Shown here: one piece after another, positions 48,881 to 58,734 of the stretch
Numbering within the stretch: the first letter of the stretch is position 1
Layout: each line of letters opens with the position of its first letter
NCBI GenBank assembly: GCA_943789465.1
Contig: CALSUF010000002.1
Span: 695,952 to 759,951, forward strand
DNA length: 64,000 bases
Direction of reading: 5' to 3'
From: an uncultured Flavobacteriaceae bacterium
GTDB taxonomy: Bacteria > Bacteroidota > Bacteroidia > Flavobacteriales > Flavobacteriaceae
Notes under the pieces: model-generated
What the model was told of the DNA's origin: nothing
Seen by the model: the letters and a program-made list of their open reading frames with translations, nothing else
Database searches by the model: none
Translations under genes and position numbers: made by a program

Positions 48881-49891
48881 CTACCATTTAACAATCACAC
48901 TTCCCCAAGTGAACCCACTGCCAAAAGCAGCTAAAACAACTGTATCACCTGATTTAACTTTTCCTTGTTCGTGCGCTTCAGATAAGGCAATTGGAATAGA
49001 GGCCGCTGTGGTATTTCCGTATTTTTGAATATTGTTATAAACTTGATCGTCTTTCAATCCAAATCGTTTTTGAATGAATTGAGAAATACGCAAGTTAGCT
49101 TGATGTGGAATAAGCATATCAATATCAGAAACTTCTAAATTATTTTTTTGCAAACCTTCATTAATTACTTCACTAAAACGTTTGATGGCATGTTTAAAAA
49201 CAAATTGACCATTCATATAAGGACGGTAACTAAAATCTTCTGGGTCATTATCTTTAATGATGTCTGACACCCAACGTGTTCCCATACCCGGAGCTTCTGT
49301 TGCAAGCTCTAGCGCATGCTTTCCTTCAGAATGTATGTGTGTAGACAAAATCCCTTTTGTTACATCTTCTTCACGAGTCAATATGGCGGCGCCTGCACCA
49401 TCACCAAAAATAACAGAAATACTTCGACCTCGTGTCGATTTATCAATTCCATGCGATTGTAATTCACTTCCAATCACAAGAATATTTTTATACATACCCG
49501 TCTTAATAAATTGATCGGCCACAGAAATCGAATACACAAAACCCGAGCATTGTGCTCTAATATCTAAGGCAGCCACAGTATTAATTTCTAAAGCTTCTTG
49601 AATTTGAACTCCAGGCCCAGGAAAATAGTAATCTGGACTCAAAGTAGCAAATACGATCAGATCAATGTCTTCTTTTTCAATTCCTGAGTTTGAAATGGCC
49701 TTTTTGGCAGCTTCTAATCCCATTGTAAAAGTTGATTGCCCATCACCAGGTTTTACCCAACGGCGTTCTTTGATTCCTGTGCGTTCTTGAATCCACTCAT
49801 CGGTAGTATCCATGATTTTAGACAAATCGTCATTAGTAACAATGTTTTCTGGCACATAATGCCCTAGACCTATAATTTTTGAATTGTACAT
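48881..49891 (-). CDS. fabH: 3-oxoacyl-ACP synthase III
   Basis: 336 residues. Catalytic triad visible: Cys115 in DIRAQCSGFVYSI, His in IPHQANLRISQ, Asn in YGNTTAASIPIAL. Condenses acyl-CoA with malonyl-ACP to start fatty-acid synthesis. It is a lone gene rather than part of a plsX-fabH pair, so it may be a paralogue. A TATATTTG box at 49925-49918 lies upstream without a spaced TTG. Confidence 0.92.
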   Translation of the reverse strand: MYNSKIIGLGHYVPENIVTNDDLSKIMDTTDEWIQERTGIKERRWVKPGDGQSTFTMGLEAAKKAISNSGIEKEDIDLIVFATLSPDYYFPGPGVQIQEALEINTVAALDIRAQCSGFVYSISVADQFIKTGMYKNILVIGSELQSHGIDKSTRGRSISVIFGDGAGAAILTREEDVTKGILSTHIHSEGKHALELATEAPGMGTRWVSDIIKDNDPEDFSYRPYMNGQFVFKHAIKRFSEVINEGLQKNNLEVSDIDMLIPHQANLRISQFIQKRFGLKDDQVYNNIQKYGNTTAASIPIALSEAHEQGKVKSGDTVVLAAFGSGFTWGSVIVKW

Positions 49892-50010
49892 ACTGTAAGT
49901 TTGAGTAAAAAGTCTAACAAATATAAACTAAAATGTCAGTTTGTCACTTTTTAATATTTGGTATTTTTTTTGACTAAAGAAAAACATATAACTTAAAAAT
50001 CAACATAATT

Positions 50011-51924
50011 ATGTCAAAAGGAACGATTAATGTATCTGTAGAAAATATTTTTCCACTGATAAAAAAATTCCTCTATAGCGATCACGAAATATTTTTACGT
50101 GAACTGGTAAGTAATGCCACAGATGCCACTCTAAAACTAAAGCACTTGACCAATATTGGTGAAGTCAGTGTAAAGTATGGAACGCCTAAAATCGAAATTA
50201 AAATCGATAAAGAAGGCAAAAAACTTCATATCATCGATCAAGGTTTAGGGATGACTGCAGACGAGGTTCAGAAATACATCAACGAAGTTGCTTTTTCTGG
50301 CGCTGAAGAATTTTTAGATAAATACAAAGACAAGGTAGATGATGCTGGGATTATCGGTCATTTTGGTTTGGGCTTCTACTCTGCCTTTATGGTAGCAGAA
50401 AAAGTAGAAATCATTACCAAATCTTTCAAAGAGGAGCCTGCTGCACATTGGACTTGTGATGGCAGCCCACAATACACACTTGAAGCTTCTGATAAAACAG
50501 AAAGAGGAACAGAAATTATTTTGCACATTGCCGAAGATTCTACCGAATTCCTTGAAGAAAGTCGTATTACTACACTTTTAAATAAATACAATAAGTTCAT
50601 GCCAATTCCAATCAAATTTGGAACCAAAGAAGAAAATGATCCTTCGCATGAACCAGAAACAACAACAGATAAAGAGGGTAAAGAAACAACTGAACCTCAG
50701 CGTAAGATCACAGTTGATAATATTATTAATAACCCAACTCCTGCTTGGACCAAGCAACCTTCTGAATTAGAAGATACCGACTATAAAGGGTTTTACCGTG
50801 AATTGTATCCAACACAGTTTGAAGAGCCTTTGTTCAACATTCATTTAAACGTAGATTATCCTTTCAACTTGACAGGAATTTTATACTTCCCAAAAATGGG
50901 GAATGATATGAATATTCAAAAGGATAAAATTCAATTGTATCAAAACCAAGTATTTGTAACAGATAATGTTGAAGGCATTGTCCCTGAATTTTTGACAATG
51001 TTGAGAGGTGTCATTGATTCACCAGACATTCCACTGAATGTGTCGCGTTCGTACCTTCAAGCAGATGGCGCCGTTAAAAAAATATCGTCTTATATCACTA
51101 AGAAAGTAGCAGATAAAATGAAATCTCTATTCAACTCTAATAGAGAAGATTTTGAAGCGAAGTGGAATGATATTAAAATTGTGATTGAATACGGTATGCT
51201 TTCCGAAGATAAATTCTTTGAGAAATCAAACGCGTTCGCACTATATCCTTCTGTAGATGGAACCTATTATACGTATGATGAACTTTACAATAAAATCAAA
51301 GCAAATCAAACAGATAAGGACGATAAATTGGTCGTTTTATATGCGTCTGACAAAGATGCACAGCACAGTTATATTGAAGCTGCAAAAACAAAAGGCTATG
51401 AAGTACTGTTATTAGACTCTCCTATTGTATCTCATTTAATTCAGAAATTAGAAAGCGAAAAAGAAAACACATCGTTTGTTCGTGTGGATTCTGACCATGT
51501 TGATAATTTAATCAAAAAAGATGAAGCTACTGTTTCTAAGCTTAGTGACGAAGAAAAAACGAAGCTTGAAACTATTTTGAAAGAAATTGTTCCTTCAGAA
51601 AAATTCATGGTCCAACTAGAAACTATGGACAGCAGTTCTGCACCATTTATGATTACACAACCAGAGTTTATGCGTCGTATGAAAGAGATGCAACAAACTG
51701 GTGGCGGTGGCGGAATGTTTGGAATGGGAAATATGCCTGAAATGCATAACCTTATTGTAAACACCAACTCAGAACTGGTAAGTGAAATCTTAAATACCAA
51801 AACAAAGAAAAAACAAGAGCGTTTGATCACACAAAGCTTGGATTTGGCACAATTGTCTCAAGGACTTCTCAAAGGAGAAGCATTGACCAATTTTATCAAC
51901 CGTAGCTATGAAATGATAAAATAA
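50011..51924 (+). CDS. htpG: Molecular chaperone HtpG (Hsp90)
   Basis: 637 residues. GHKL ATPase motifs: LRELVSNATDATLKLKHL, IDQGLGMTADEV, IIGHFGLGFYSAFMVA. A charged linker (about 210-235: NDPSHEPETTTDKEGKET) separates the N and middle domains. Middle-domain SRSYLQ Arg is present (LNVSRSYLQADG). Followed by a strong terminator. Confidence 0.96.
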   Translation: MSKGTINVSVENIFPLIKKFLYSDHEIFLRELVSNATDATLKLKHLTNIGEVSVKYGTPKIEIKIDKEGKKLHIIDQGLGMTADEVQKYINEVAFSGAEEFLDKYKDKVDDAGIIGHFGLGFYSAFMVAEKVEIITKSFKEEPAAHWTCDGSPQYTLEASDKTERGTEIILHIAEDSTEFLEESRITTLLNKYNKFMPIPIKFGTKEENDPSHEPETTTDKEGKETTEPQRKITVDNIINNPTPAWTKQPSELEDTDYKGFYRELYPTQFEEPLFNIHLNVDYPFNLTGILYFPKMGNDMNIQKDKIQLYQNQVFVTDNVEGIVPEFLTMLRGVIDSPDIPLNVSRSYLQADGAVKKISSYITKKVADKMKSLFNSNREDFEAKWNDIKIVIEYGMLSEDKFFEKSNAFALYPSVDGTYYTYDELYNKIKANQTDKDDKLVVLYASDKDAQHSYIEAAKTKGYEVLLLDSPIVSHLIQKLESEKENTSFVRVDSDHVDNLIKKDEATVSKLSDEEKTKLETILKEIVPSEKFMVQLETMDSSSAPFMITQPEFMRRMKEMQQTGGGGGMFGMGNMPEMHNLIVNTNSELVSEILNTKTKKKQERLITQSLDLAQLSQGLLKGEALTNFINRSYEMIK

Positions 51925-51950
51925 GTCTCACATACTATTTTGAAAAATTA

Positions 51951-51976
51951 AAGCTGTCTTCGGATGGCTTTTTTTT
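51951..51976 (+). terminator. Intrinsic terminator of htpG
   Basis: AAGCTGTC, TTCG tetraloop, GATGGCTT, then seven or more T. The 8-bp stem contains two G-U wobbles and is closed by a stable UUCG loop. Confidence 0.85.
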
Positions 51977-52045
51977 GTTTTTAACTTAAAAAAATAATAA
52001 AATCAGTCTGTGAAATAAAAACTTAGATTAATTTAGAGCTCAACT

Positions 52046-52654
52046 ATGAGTATGTCCTTATTTGATACATCCAAAATCGTAAAACTTCAGCTTCAAGATG
52101 CTGAGATTGAACACCATCCACAGTTTTTTGGTTTGGAAGAAGCGAATGCGCTATTTGACAAACTATATCAAAACACCCAATGGATTGAAGAGGACATTAG
52201 AGTTTATGGCAAAATTTATAAGCAACCCCGTTTGACGGCTTTTTTTGCCAACAATCAAAAGAAGTATGGGTATGCAAACATTTCAATGACACCTCAACCC
52301 TTTCCTCCGCTTTTGAATGCGATAAAAACAAGAATTGAAGCGGCGACACAAACACAATTTTCGTCCTGTTTACTAAATCTATATAGAGATGGTCAAGACA
52401 GTAATGGCTGGCATGCAGATGATGAAAAAGAACTTGGACTCAACCCTGTAATTGCGTCTGTGAGCTTAGGTGCCGAACGGCTATTTCATTTGAAACATAA
52501 AAAAATAAAAACCTTAAAACACAAACTAAATTTACAAAACGGTAGTTTATTGCTCATGAAAGGTGAAACGCAACACCACTGGTTGCACCAAATACCAAAA
52601 ACTAAAAAACCTCTTGGCAAGCGCATCAACTTAACCTTTAGACTCCTAAAATAA
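52046..52654 (+). CDS. alkB: AlkB-type 2-oxoglutarate dioxygenase
   Basis: 202 residues. Fe(II) ligands in NGWHADDEKELG (H-x-D) and the later TQHHWLHQI His; 2-oxoglutarate Arg in GKRINLTFRLL. Repairs alkylated bases by oxidative demethylation. It precedes the hydrolase gene by 7 bp on the same strand. Confidence 0.92.
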   Translation: MSMSLFDTSKIVKLQLQDAEIEHHPQFFGLEEANALFDKLYQNTQWIEEDIRVYGKIYKQPRLTAFFANNQKKYGYANISMTPQPFPPLLNAIKTRIEAATQTQFSSCLLNLYRDGQDSNGWHADDEKELGLNPVIASVSLGAERLFHLKHKKIKTLKHKLNLQNGSLLLMKGETQHHWLHQIPKTKKPLGKRINLTFRLLK

Positions 52655-52661
52655 TAGCATC

Positions 52662-53606
52662 ATGACCAAACACATTCTTCCTTTAGTCTGCCTTTTTATA
52701 AGCATGACGATTTTTACTGAAGCTCAAAATTTTTCTTCCACAGACATTACCATTAATCGCTATATCGATGGCACTTTATTAGTTCCTGAGTCTGTAGAAA
52801 ATCCACAACTAGTCATTATGATTGCAGGCTCCGGACCTACCGATCGGAATGGAAATCAATCGTTTATGAGAAATGATATGTTGAAAAAATTAGCCGAAAA
52901 ACTTTCTGAAAATGGAGTCGCAACATTCAGATACGACAAGCGTGTAGTAAAGCAACTTAAAACAGGAACTTTTGACAACAACATACGGTTTGATGATTTT
53001 GTAACAGATGCTAAATCCGTGGTTACTTATTTTAAATCTTCTTATGCTTCTATTACAATTGCAGGGCACAGCCAAGGAAGTTTAGTTGGGCTTTTAGCAG
53101 CCGAAGCTGGAGCAAACAGTTTTATATCCTTAGCAGGTGCAGGAAACTCTATTGATCAAATTATTTTAGAGCAAATTACAAAAACAGCTCCTTTTTTCAC
53201 AGAAGACACCAAACGTGTCTTAGAAATCTTAAAAAACGGAGAAACCACCACGGAGTTCCCGCCAGCATTGGCGTCTATATTCAGTTTAGATATTCAACCT
53301 TTTATGAGTAATTGGATGCAATACAATCCTCAAAAACTTATTGAACGTTTAGAAATTCCTGTACTCATTATTAACGGAACTAAAGATTTACAGGTGAGTA
53401 CAGCAGAAGCACAATTACTAAAGGCTCACAAAAAAGATGCTGAACTAGTTATCATAGAAAATATGAATCACCTTTTATTTGAAATTAGTGGGGGTGATTT
53501 GGAAAACACAAAATCTTATAATGAAATGAATCATCCAGTAATGCCAAAAGTTATTTCAGTTATACTCAATTTTATTAAAAAAGATAAAAGCACCATTGAG
53601 AAATGA
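52662..53606 (+). CDS. Secreted alpha/beta hydrolase
   Basis: 314 residues, signal peptide (MTKHILPLVCLFISMTIFTEA). Oxyanion region IMIAGSGPTDRNGNQSF, nucleophile Ser in IAGHSQGSLVGLLA, acid in LIINGTKDLQVS, His in IENMNHLLFE. Probably a periplasmic esterase or peptidase; substrate unknown. Its 3' end forms half of the hairpin at 53586-53613. Confidence 0.88.
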   Translation: MTKHILPLVCLFISMTIFTEAQNFSSTDITINRYIDGTLLVPESVENPQLVIMIAGSGPTDRNGNQSFMRNDMLKKLAEKLSENGVATFRYDKRVVKQLKTGTFDNNIRFDDFVTDAKSVVTYFKSSYASITIAGHSQGSLVGLLAAEAGANSFISLAGAGNSIDQIILEQITKTAPFFTEDTKRVLEILKNGETTTEFPPALASIFSLDIQPFMSNWMQYNPQKLIERLEIPVLIINGTKDLQVSTAEAQLLKAHKKDAELVIIENMNHLLFEISGGDLENTKSYNEMNHPVMPKVISVILNFIKKDKSTIEK

Positions 53607-53643
53607 TGCTTTTAACTACTAACCAACCAAAATATATTACTAA
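53586..53643 (+). repeat. Hairpin plus 26-bp motif, copy 1
   Basis: Stem AAAAGCACCATT / AATGATGCTTTT (one mismatch) spans the hydrolase stop codon and probably terminates it. It is followed at 53618-53643 by ACTAACCAACCAAAATATAT plus TACTAA. The same arrangement recurs 225 bp downstream. Confidence 0.75.
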
Positions 53644-53807
53644 CAAAATAATATGTAACAAATTTTTCAACTTTCGTGCCAAAACGCTGAGGCATAACTT
53701 ATTTAACTTAACTTTCACACAATAAAACGAGTACTCTTAAAATTTTAACACTTTTAAAAAATAATTTTAAGCGCGCCAGTATTTTCTCGTTAAAAACATA
53801 GAGAACG

Positions 53808-53868
53808 AAAAAGCATCATTTAAAAAAATGATGCTTTTAATCACTAACCAACCAAAATATATTACTAA
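53808..53868 (+). repeat. Hairpin plus 26-bp motif, copy 2
   Basis: Perfect 12-bp stem (left arm within 53808-53820, right arm 53827-53838) followed at 53843-53868 by the identical 26-bp motif of copy 1. Downstream both copies carry CGTGCCAAAA. The 345-bp interval 53607-53951 holds no gene apart from this duplicated unit and a TATATTTG box at 53924-53931 that probably serves the next gene. Confidence 0.75.
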
Positions 53869-53951
53869 AGATTACGTAATATGATAACTATAAGTCAAAA
53901 TCCGTGCCAAAAGTTATTTTATTTATATTTGAATCCTATAAACTAAAAACT

Positions 53952-55268
53952 ATGATTGATACAACGCCATTATTTACAGACGATACCATTGTTTTTGGTC
54001 TACTCATGTCTGCTATTGCTTTGATATTTTACACTGAATCACGTCCAACTGGATTTTGGCATAAATTTTATAAAATTGTTCCAGGTCTGTTTATGGCCTA
54101 TATGATTCCAGCCCTATTCACAACATTGGGATGGATTGCTCCTGAATGGGAGACCCTCACTCCTACTGGCGAACTAACGCAACACAGTAGTAACTTGTAC
54201 TATGTAGCAAGTCGATACTTATTGCCTGCCGCTTTGGTATTAATGACTTTAAGCATCGATTTAAAAGGAGTTGTCAACTTAGGATGGAAAGCATTGATCA
54301 TGTTTTTTACAGGAACATTAGGCATTATTATTGGAGGTCCAATTGCAATCTTATTAATTTCTTTAGTTTCTCCAGAAACGGTGGGAGGTATTGGACCTGA
54401 TGCTGTTTGGAGAGGCCTCTCTACTCTCGCTGGAAGTTGGATTGGCGGCGGTGCCAACCAAACTGCCATGTTGGAAATTTATGGATACAATCAGAAATTA
54501 TACGGAGGTATGGTTTTCGTTGATATTGTGGTTGCTAATATATGGATGGCACTCTTATTAATTGGGATTGGAAAATCGGATCGCATTAATAAATGGTTAA
54601 GAGCAGATACTACTGCTATTGAAACGCTCAAAAACAAAGTTTCTACTTTCACTGAAAGTGTCAAACGCACTCCAACGCTTACGGACATCATGATCATGAT
54701 AGGGATTGCATTTGGAACGGTAAGCTTTGCACACTTATCATCTAGTTATTTAGCTCCCTTTTTCAATGAATATGTTTCAACTATTGCATCAGAAACGCTA
54801 AGAAATGTCTTTACATTTTTAGGGTCTTCTTTCTTTTGGATGATTAGTGTTGCCACTCTAATTGCTATAGGACTTTCCTTTACAAAAGCAAAAAATTATG
54901 AAGGTGCCGGCGCCAGTAAATTTGGAAGTGTTTTTATTTACATCCTGGTAGCAAGCATCGGAATGAAAATGGATTTAACAATGATTTTTGACAACTCGGG
55001 ACTGATTGCAATTGGCGTTGTTTGGATGACCATCCATGCCGTGCTTTTGATCGCTGTTGCTAAATTGATTCGAGCACCCTATTTCTTTTTAGCTGTAGGA
55101 AGTCAAGCAAACGTAGGAGGTGCTGCTTCTGCACCTATTGTAGCATCTGCTTTTCATCCCTCTTTGGCTAGTGTGGGTGTACTCTTAGCCGTCTTTGGTT
55201 ATGCCATCGGAACCATTGCTGCTATTGCTTGTACAATCCTTATGGAATTAGCCGCCGCAACCGCTTAG
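53952..55268 (+). CDS. DUF819 family membrane protein
   Basis: 438 residues from the ATG at 53952 (MIDTTPLFTDDTIVFGLLM). An upstream in-frame ATG at 53904 would overlap the -7 box and is not preferred. About ten to twelve transmembrane helices, with GSWIGGGANQTAMLE and VGSQANVGGAASAPIVASAF, the paired re-entrant-like blocks of the family. Probably a transporter; substrate unknown. Confidence 0.87.
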   Translation: MIDTTPLFTDDTIVFGLLMSAIALIFYTESRPTGFWHKFYKIVPGLFMAYMIPALFTTLGWIAPEWETLTPTGELTQHSSNLYYVASRYLLPAALVLMTLSIDLKGVVNLGWKALIMFFTGTLGIIIGGPIAILLISLVSPETVGGIGPDAVWRGLSTLAGSWIGGGANQTAMLEIYGYNQKLYGGMVFVDIVVANIWMALLLIGIGKSDRINKWLRADTTAIETLKNKVSTFTESVKRTPTLTDIMIMIGIAFGTVSFAHLSSSYLAPFFNEYVSTIASETLRNVFTFLGSSFFWMISVATLIAIGLSFTKAKNYEGAGASKFGSVFIYILVASIGMKMDLTMIFDNSGLIAIGVVWMTIHAVLLIAVAKLIRAPYFFLAVGSQANVGGAASAPIVASAFHPSLASVGVLLAVFGYAIGTIAAIACTILMELAAATA

Positions 55269-55300
55269 AAATAATTATATTTGATTCCTAAAAACAAACC

Positions 55301-55990
55301 ATGAACATCCGTATATACTTTTTAATTGTACTCTTTATAACCTCCTGTACACAAACCCCTAAAAACTCCACCGTTAAGGGCAATATCAAAGGCTTTCAAA
55401 AAGGAACACTCTACCTACAAAAGGTAAATGATGGTGGATTTACAACTCTGGATTCTTTACCGATGAATAGTACAACCGATTTTGAATTGGGATATGATTT
55501 AGAAGAAGCTGAGATGTTATTTTTAAGCATTTCAAAAGATATGGATGCAGAGCGTATTTCTTTCTTTGCAGATAAAGGAGTTACAACTATACATACAAGT
55601 TTGAAACGCTTCAAGTACGATGCTCAAATAGAAGGCAGTATCCAACAAGAATTACTGGAATCTTATTATAAAAATATTGGACGTTTTAAAGATCAAAGGC
55701 TCGAACTAATCGAAGCACAATTGAATGCTCAAAAAGAGGGCAAACAAGACCAAACAGATTCGCTTTTAGCTGTGATGGAGAACATTACAAAGCGTAGCTA
55801 TTTGTACACAGTTAATTTTGCTATTAATAACAAGGATAGTGAAGTAGCACCTTTTGTGGCAGTATCTGAGATTTATGATGCCAATGTGAAATACTTGGAC
55901 ACCATTAACAAAGTATTGCCTCCAAAAATTGCCAATTCCAAGTACGGAATTATTCTGGAGGCATATATCAAATCTGTAAAGTCTGAGTAA
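55301..55990 (+). CDS. DUF4369 lipoprotein
   Basis: 229 residues. Lipoprotein signal MNIRIYFLIVLFITSC, then a DUF4369 beta domain (VKGNIKGFQKGTLYLQKVND, GYDLEEAEMLFL). The domain is usually the N-terminal part of periplasmic thiol-oxidoreductases, but no thioredoxin domain follows here. Role unknown. Ends 1 bp from the convergent 88-residue gene. Confidence 0.8.
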   Translation: MNIRIYFLIVLFITSCTQTPKNSTVKGNIKGFQKGTLYLQKVNDGGFTTLDSLPMNSTTDFELGYDLEEAEMLFLSISKDMDAERISFFADKGVTTIHTSLKRFKYDAQIEGSIQQELLESYYKNIGRFKDQRLELIEAQLNAQKEGKQDQTDSLLAVMENITKRSYLYTVNFAINNKDSEVAPFVAVSEIYDANVKYLDTINKVLPPKIANSKYGIILEAYIKSVKSE

Positions 55991-55991
55991 T

Positions 55992-56258
55992 TTAGAGCTT
56001 GTTAATCTTTTCGATTAAAGCAGTTCCTTTTGCTTCAAGATCTTTAGCGATGCCTTTAAAATGCGCTTTTTGATTTTCTACATCTTTTGCGTTTACCTTT
56101 TCAATCAACTCATCAAAAGCTGAAATAGCTTCGTCAATTATAGCTTCACTCTTTTTAGTGTCTTTATCGGTATTGGCATATTCCCAAATGTATACTGCTT
56201 CAATGATATCTCCTAATACATAATTGATATCTTTCTTTAAATTTCTAACGTTAGCCAT
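55992..56258 (-). CDS. Small helical hypothetical protein
   Basis: 88 residues, highly charged and predicted all-helical (INYVLGDIIEAVYIWEYANT, AHFKGIAKDLEAKGTALIEK). No signal peptide. A TAATTTTG box on the minus strand at 56286-56279 may be the promoter. The family was not recognised by name; it resembles conserved flavobacterial hypotheticals. Confidence 0.75.
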   Translation of the reverse strand: MANVRNLKKDINYVLGDIIEAVYIWEYANTDKDTKKSEAIIDEAISAFDELIEKVNAKDVENQKAHFKGIAKDLEAKGTALIEKINKL

Positions 56259-56445
56259 TATATTAATTTTTGTTTTTGCAAAATTACGTAATTTTAAATG
56301 AACTCGTTTAAACTTTTTGAATTGAAGCGAAAATTAATTATGTTTCATCTAATTCAAGGTTTTTTTAGTTGCGTAGCTCTGTTACAGAAGTTAAAAAAGA
56401 TAAAAAGTGGGTGAAAAAGGGGGATTTTTAGCCGATTGATAACGC

Positions 56446-57423
56446 TTAAACGAGTTCAATATAAACTTCTAAAAGTTTCGCATCATTTGCAGAAATAGAA
56501 AACCTTTGGATACACGCAGGAACTAAAACCGTTTCCCCCATTGAAAATTCAGTGACCGCTCCATCGACTTCCAAGCTTGCAGCGCCTTCTACACACATAT
56601 AAATCATAAAAGAATCATGATTGTTTTCTTTTTGTATGGGTGCGTTTACTTCCAATACATTGGTGGTAAAATACGGACAACTGACGAGTTCTGTGGATGT
56701 ATTGGAATCCAGAGAATACTTTACTCTAAAATTATCCGGCATGTCAAAATCAAAAGCGTCCAGCGCGATGTCATTGTGCAACTCCCGTTCATTGCCTTCA
56801 GAATCCACGCGGTCCCAATCGTACACGCGGTAGGTAATATCACTCGTCTGCTGAATTTCGGCTAAAAGCACGCCTGCACCTATGGCATGAATACGCCCCA
56901 CTTCTATAAAATAGGTATCCCCTGGTTTGACGGCATCAAAATTTAAAATACTTTGCAGTGTCTTAGCTTCCAGGTGTTTGAGGTACAACTCTTGCGTCAT
57001 GTCCTGATTGAACCCAACAATAAGGTTGGAATCTGGATCGGCTTGAACCACATACCACATTTCGGTTTTTCCAAAACTATTGTGGCGTTCTTTGGCCAAC
57101 TGATCGTTGGGATGCAACTGCACCGATAAATCCTGTTTCGCATCAATAAACTTAATAAGCAACGGAAATTTTGTTCCAAACTGGCGAAAATTCTTCTCCC
57201 CCATCAAGTCAGATGTGTAAGTGTCCATCAGCGTTTTCAAAGATGTGCCTTTCAAAGACCCATTGGAGACAACTGACGTATCGCCTTCCACATCACTGAT
57301 CTCCCAGCTTTCGCCGGCTTCGGTGGACGTAGTGGGTTTGTTTAAAAACTGTTGTAGTTTTTGACCCCCCCAAATTTTATCTTTAAGAATGGGTTGAAAT
57401 TTTAAGGGATAAAGGGCGTTCAT
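56446..57423 (-). CDS. manA: Mannose-6-phosphate isomerase, class I
   Basis: 325 residues, cupin fold. Zinc-site blocks DLSVQLHPNDQLA (H) and FGKTEMWYVV (E), RIHAIGAGVLLAEIQQTSD. Converts mannose-6-P and fructose-6-P. Third gene of an idi-queD-manA operon, 5 bp after queD. Confidence 0.92.
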   Translation of the reverse strand: MNALYPLKFQPILKDKIWGGQKLQQFLNKPTTSTEAGESWEISDVEGDTSVVSNGSLKGTSLKTLMDTYTSDLMGEKNFRQFGTKFPLLIKFIDAKQDLSVQLHPNDQLAKERHNSFGKTEMWYVVQADPDSNLIVGFNQDMTQELYLKHLEAKTLQSILNFDAVKPGDTYFIEVGRIHAIGAGVLLAEIQQTSDITYRVYDWDRVDSEGNERELHNDIALDAFDFDMPDNFRVKYSLDSNTSTELVSCPYFTTNVLEVNAPIQKENNHDSFMIYMCVEGAASLEVDGAVTEFSMGETVLVPACIQRFSISANDAKLLEVYIELV

Positions 57424-57428
57424 AAGGT

Positions 57429-57839
57429 TTAATTTCCTGAGTAGGTTACAAAATTACGAGCGGTTTCGTAAAGTGTGACTTCCAAATCTAAATTAGAATC
57501 CAGCACTTTTTTTAGCTTATCATAAATAACCACCACAATGTTTTCGGCCGTTGGGTTCAACTCTTTAAACTCGGGAACATCTAAGTTCAAGTTTTTATGA
57601 TCAAAGGCATCTTCCACTTCCGATTTGATAAAGTCTTTCAGGATTTTAACATCCATCACAAAGCCTGTTTCAGGATCAATCTCTCCGGTCACGCTGACTG
57701 TGAGGTCGTAATTATGCCCGTGGTAATTGGGGTTGTTACATTTCCCAAATATGGCATCGTTTTTTTCAAAACTCCAATCGGGGCGGTACAATCTATGGGC
57801 GGAATTAAAGTGTGCTTTTCTACTGACGGTGACTCTCAT
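57429..57839 (-). CDS. queD: 6-carboxytetrahydropterin synthase
   Basis: 136 residues. Zn-His ligands in KAHFNSAHRLY and NPNYHGHNYDL, and the catalytic Cys in GKCNNPNYHGH. Makes the queuosine/7-deazaguanine precursor. Overlaps idi by 20 bp. Confidence 0.92.
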   Translation of the reverse strand: MRVTVSRKAHFNSAHRLYRPDWSFEKNDAIFGKCNNPNYHGHNYDLTVSVTGEIDPETGFVMDVKILKDFIKSEVEDAFDHKNLNLDVPEFKELNPTAENIVVVIYDKLKKVLDSNLDLEVTLYETARNFVTYSGN

Positions 57840-58359
57840 TGCTCGTGTTTATGTATTCGTAAAATTTTTCAAATATGATTTTAAACCATTCGGTGTATAG
57901 TTCGGGTTGGAGTTTGATATCGGCTTTCACAGCTTCTAAAGGCATCCATTTCCAAGCTTCGACTTCCTCGGGGTTGATGACCGGTGCTGCTTCGTAATAG
58001 CCCACCATAATATGGTCCAATTCGTGTTCGGTGAGCCCATTGTCAAAAGGGGCTTTATAAATAAAAGAGGTGGTTTCTTTGAGCGGAGCTACAAAGCCCA
58101 TTTCTTCTTGTAAACGACGGCTGCCCGCTTCCAAATTGGATTCACCCACACGTTGGTGCGAACAACAGGTATTGGTCCACAATAAAGGGGAATGGTATTT
58201 ATGAGCGGCGCGTTGTTGCAACATCAATTCGTTCTTAGAATTGAAAATAAAAACCGAAAAGGCACGGTGTAAAACCGCCTTTTCATGCGCTTCCATTTTT
58301 GGCATGGTGCCTATTTGTTCGTCCTGTGCATTGACAAGAATGACTTGTTCTTCTATCAT
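57820..58359 (-). CDS. idi: Isopentenyl-diphosphate delta-isomerase, type 1
   Basis: 179 residues, Nudix-like fold: LHRAFSVFIFNSKNELMLQQRA, active-site Cys in LLWTNTCCSHQRVGES, and LEAGSRRLQEEMGF in place of the Nudix helix. Interconverts IPP and DMAPP. First gene of the idi-queD-manA operon. Confidence 0.95.
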   Translation of the reverse strand: MIEEQVILVNAQDEQIGTMPKMEAHEKAVLHRAFSVFIFNSKNELMLQQRAAHKYHSPLLWTNTCCSHQRVGESNLEAGSRRLQEEMGFVAPLKETTSFIYKAPFDNGLTEHELDHIMVGYYEAAPVINPEEVEAWKWMPLEAVKADIKLQPELYTEWFKIIFEKFYEYINTSNESHRQ

Positions 58360-58734
58360 GTGACAAAAATATCAACTAAATCTTTAAGTTTTACTAATTT
58401 CTTGCCAAAAAACAGTTTTTAAAAAGAGCCTAAAACGAAGTCCGCCAAAAAAAAAATTGCATTTTTATTGTACTATATTATAGTCTTGTTTAGTGTTTGA
58501 CTCTTTAAGGTAAACATTATCAATTATTTACAAAAATAAACACCCTATATTTTTTGATTTTTAAAAATTAAGTTTAAGTTTGAAAGAGATTGAGATCCCA
58601 AGACTACATCTTCTAAAAGAATTTGACCAGAGTTTAGATATTATTTTATTAAAAGTAAGTGTGCTGTGAAAAGTATTCACAACTGTTCTTATACGAGACT
58701 GTTAAAAAGAATATTCAACTTAATTGGTAATCTT
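58360..58734. other. AT-rich gap holding 54-bp direct repeat copy 1
   Basis: No gene was recognised. 58597-58650 is nearly identical to 61747-61800 (two mismatches; the last 36 bp identical), and weaker similarity extends about 45 bp upstream. Both copies precede a plus-strand gene set. An open frame through the repeat (… HLLKEFDQSLDIILL …) has no good start codon in either copy and is probably not a gene. Confidence 0.75.

Noticed and set aside
53586..53868. Repeated hairpin units as a CRISPR array
   Set aside because: Only two copies, long hairpin stems, 225-bp spacing and no cas genes.
58561..58668. Open frame through repeat copy 1 reading HLLKEFDQSLDIILL
   Set aside because: No ATG/GTG start, very short, and the two mismatches between the copies change amino acids, so coding constraint is not supported.
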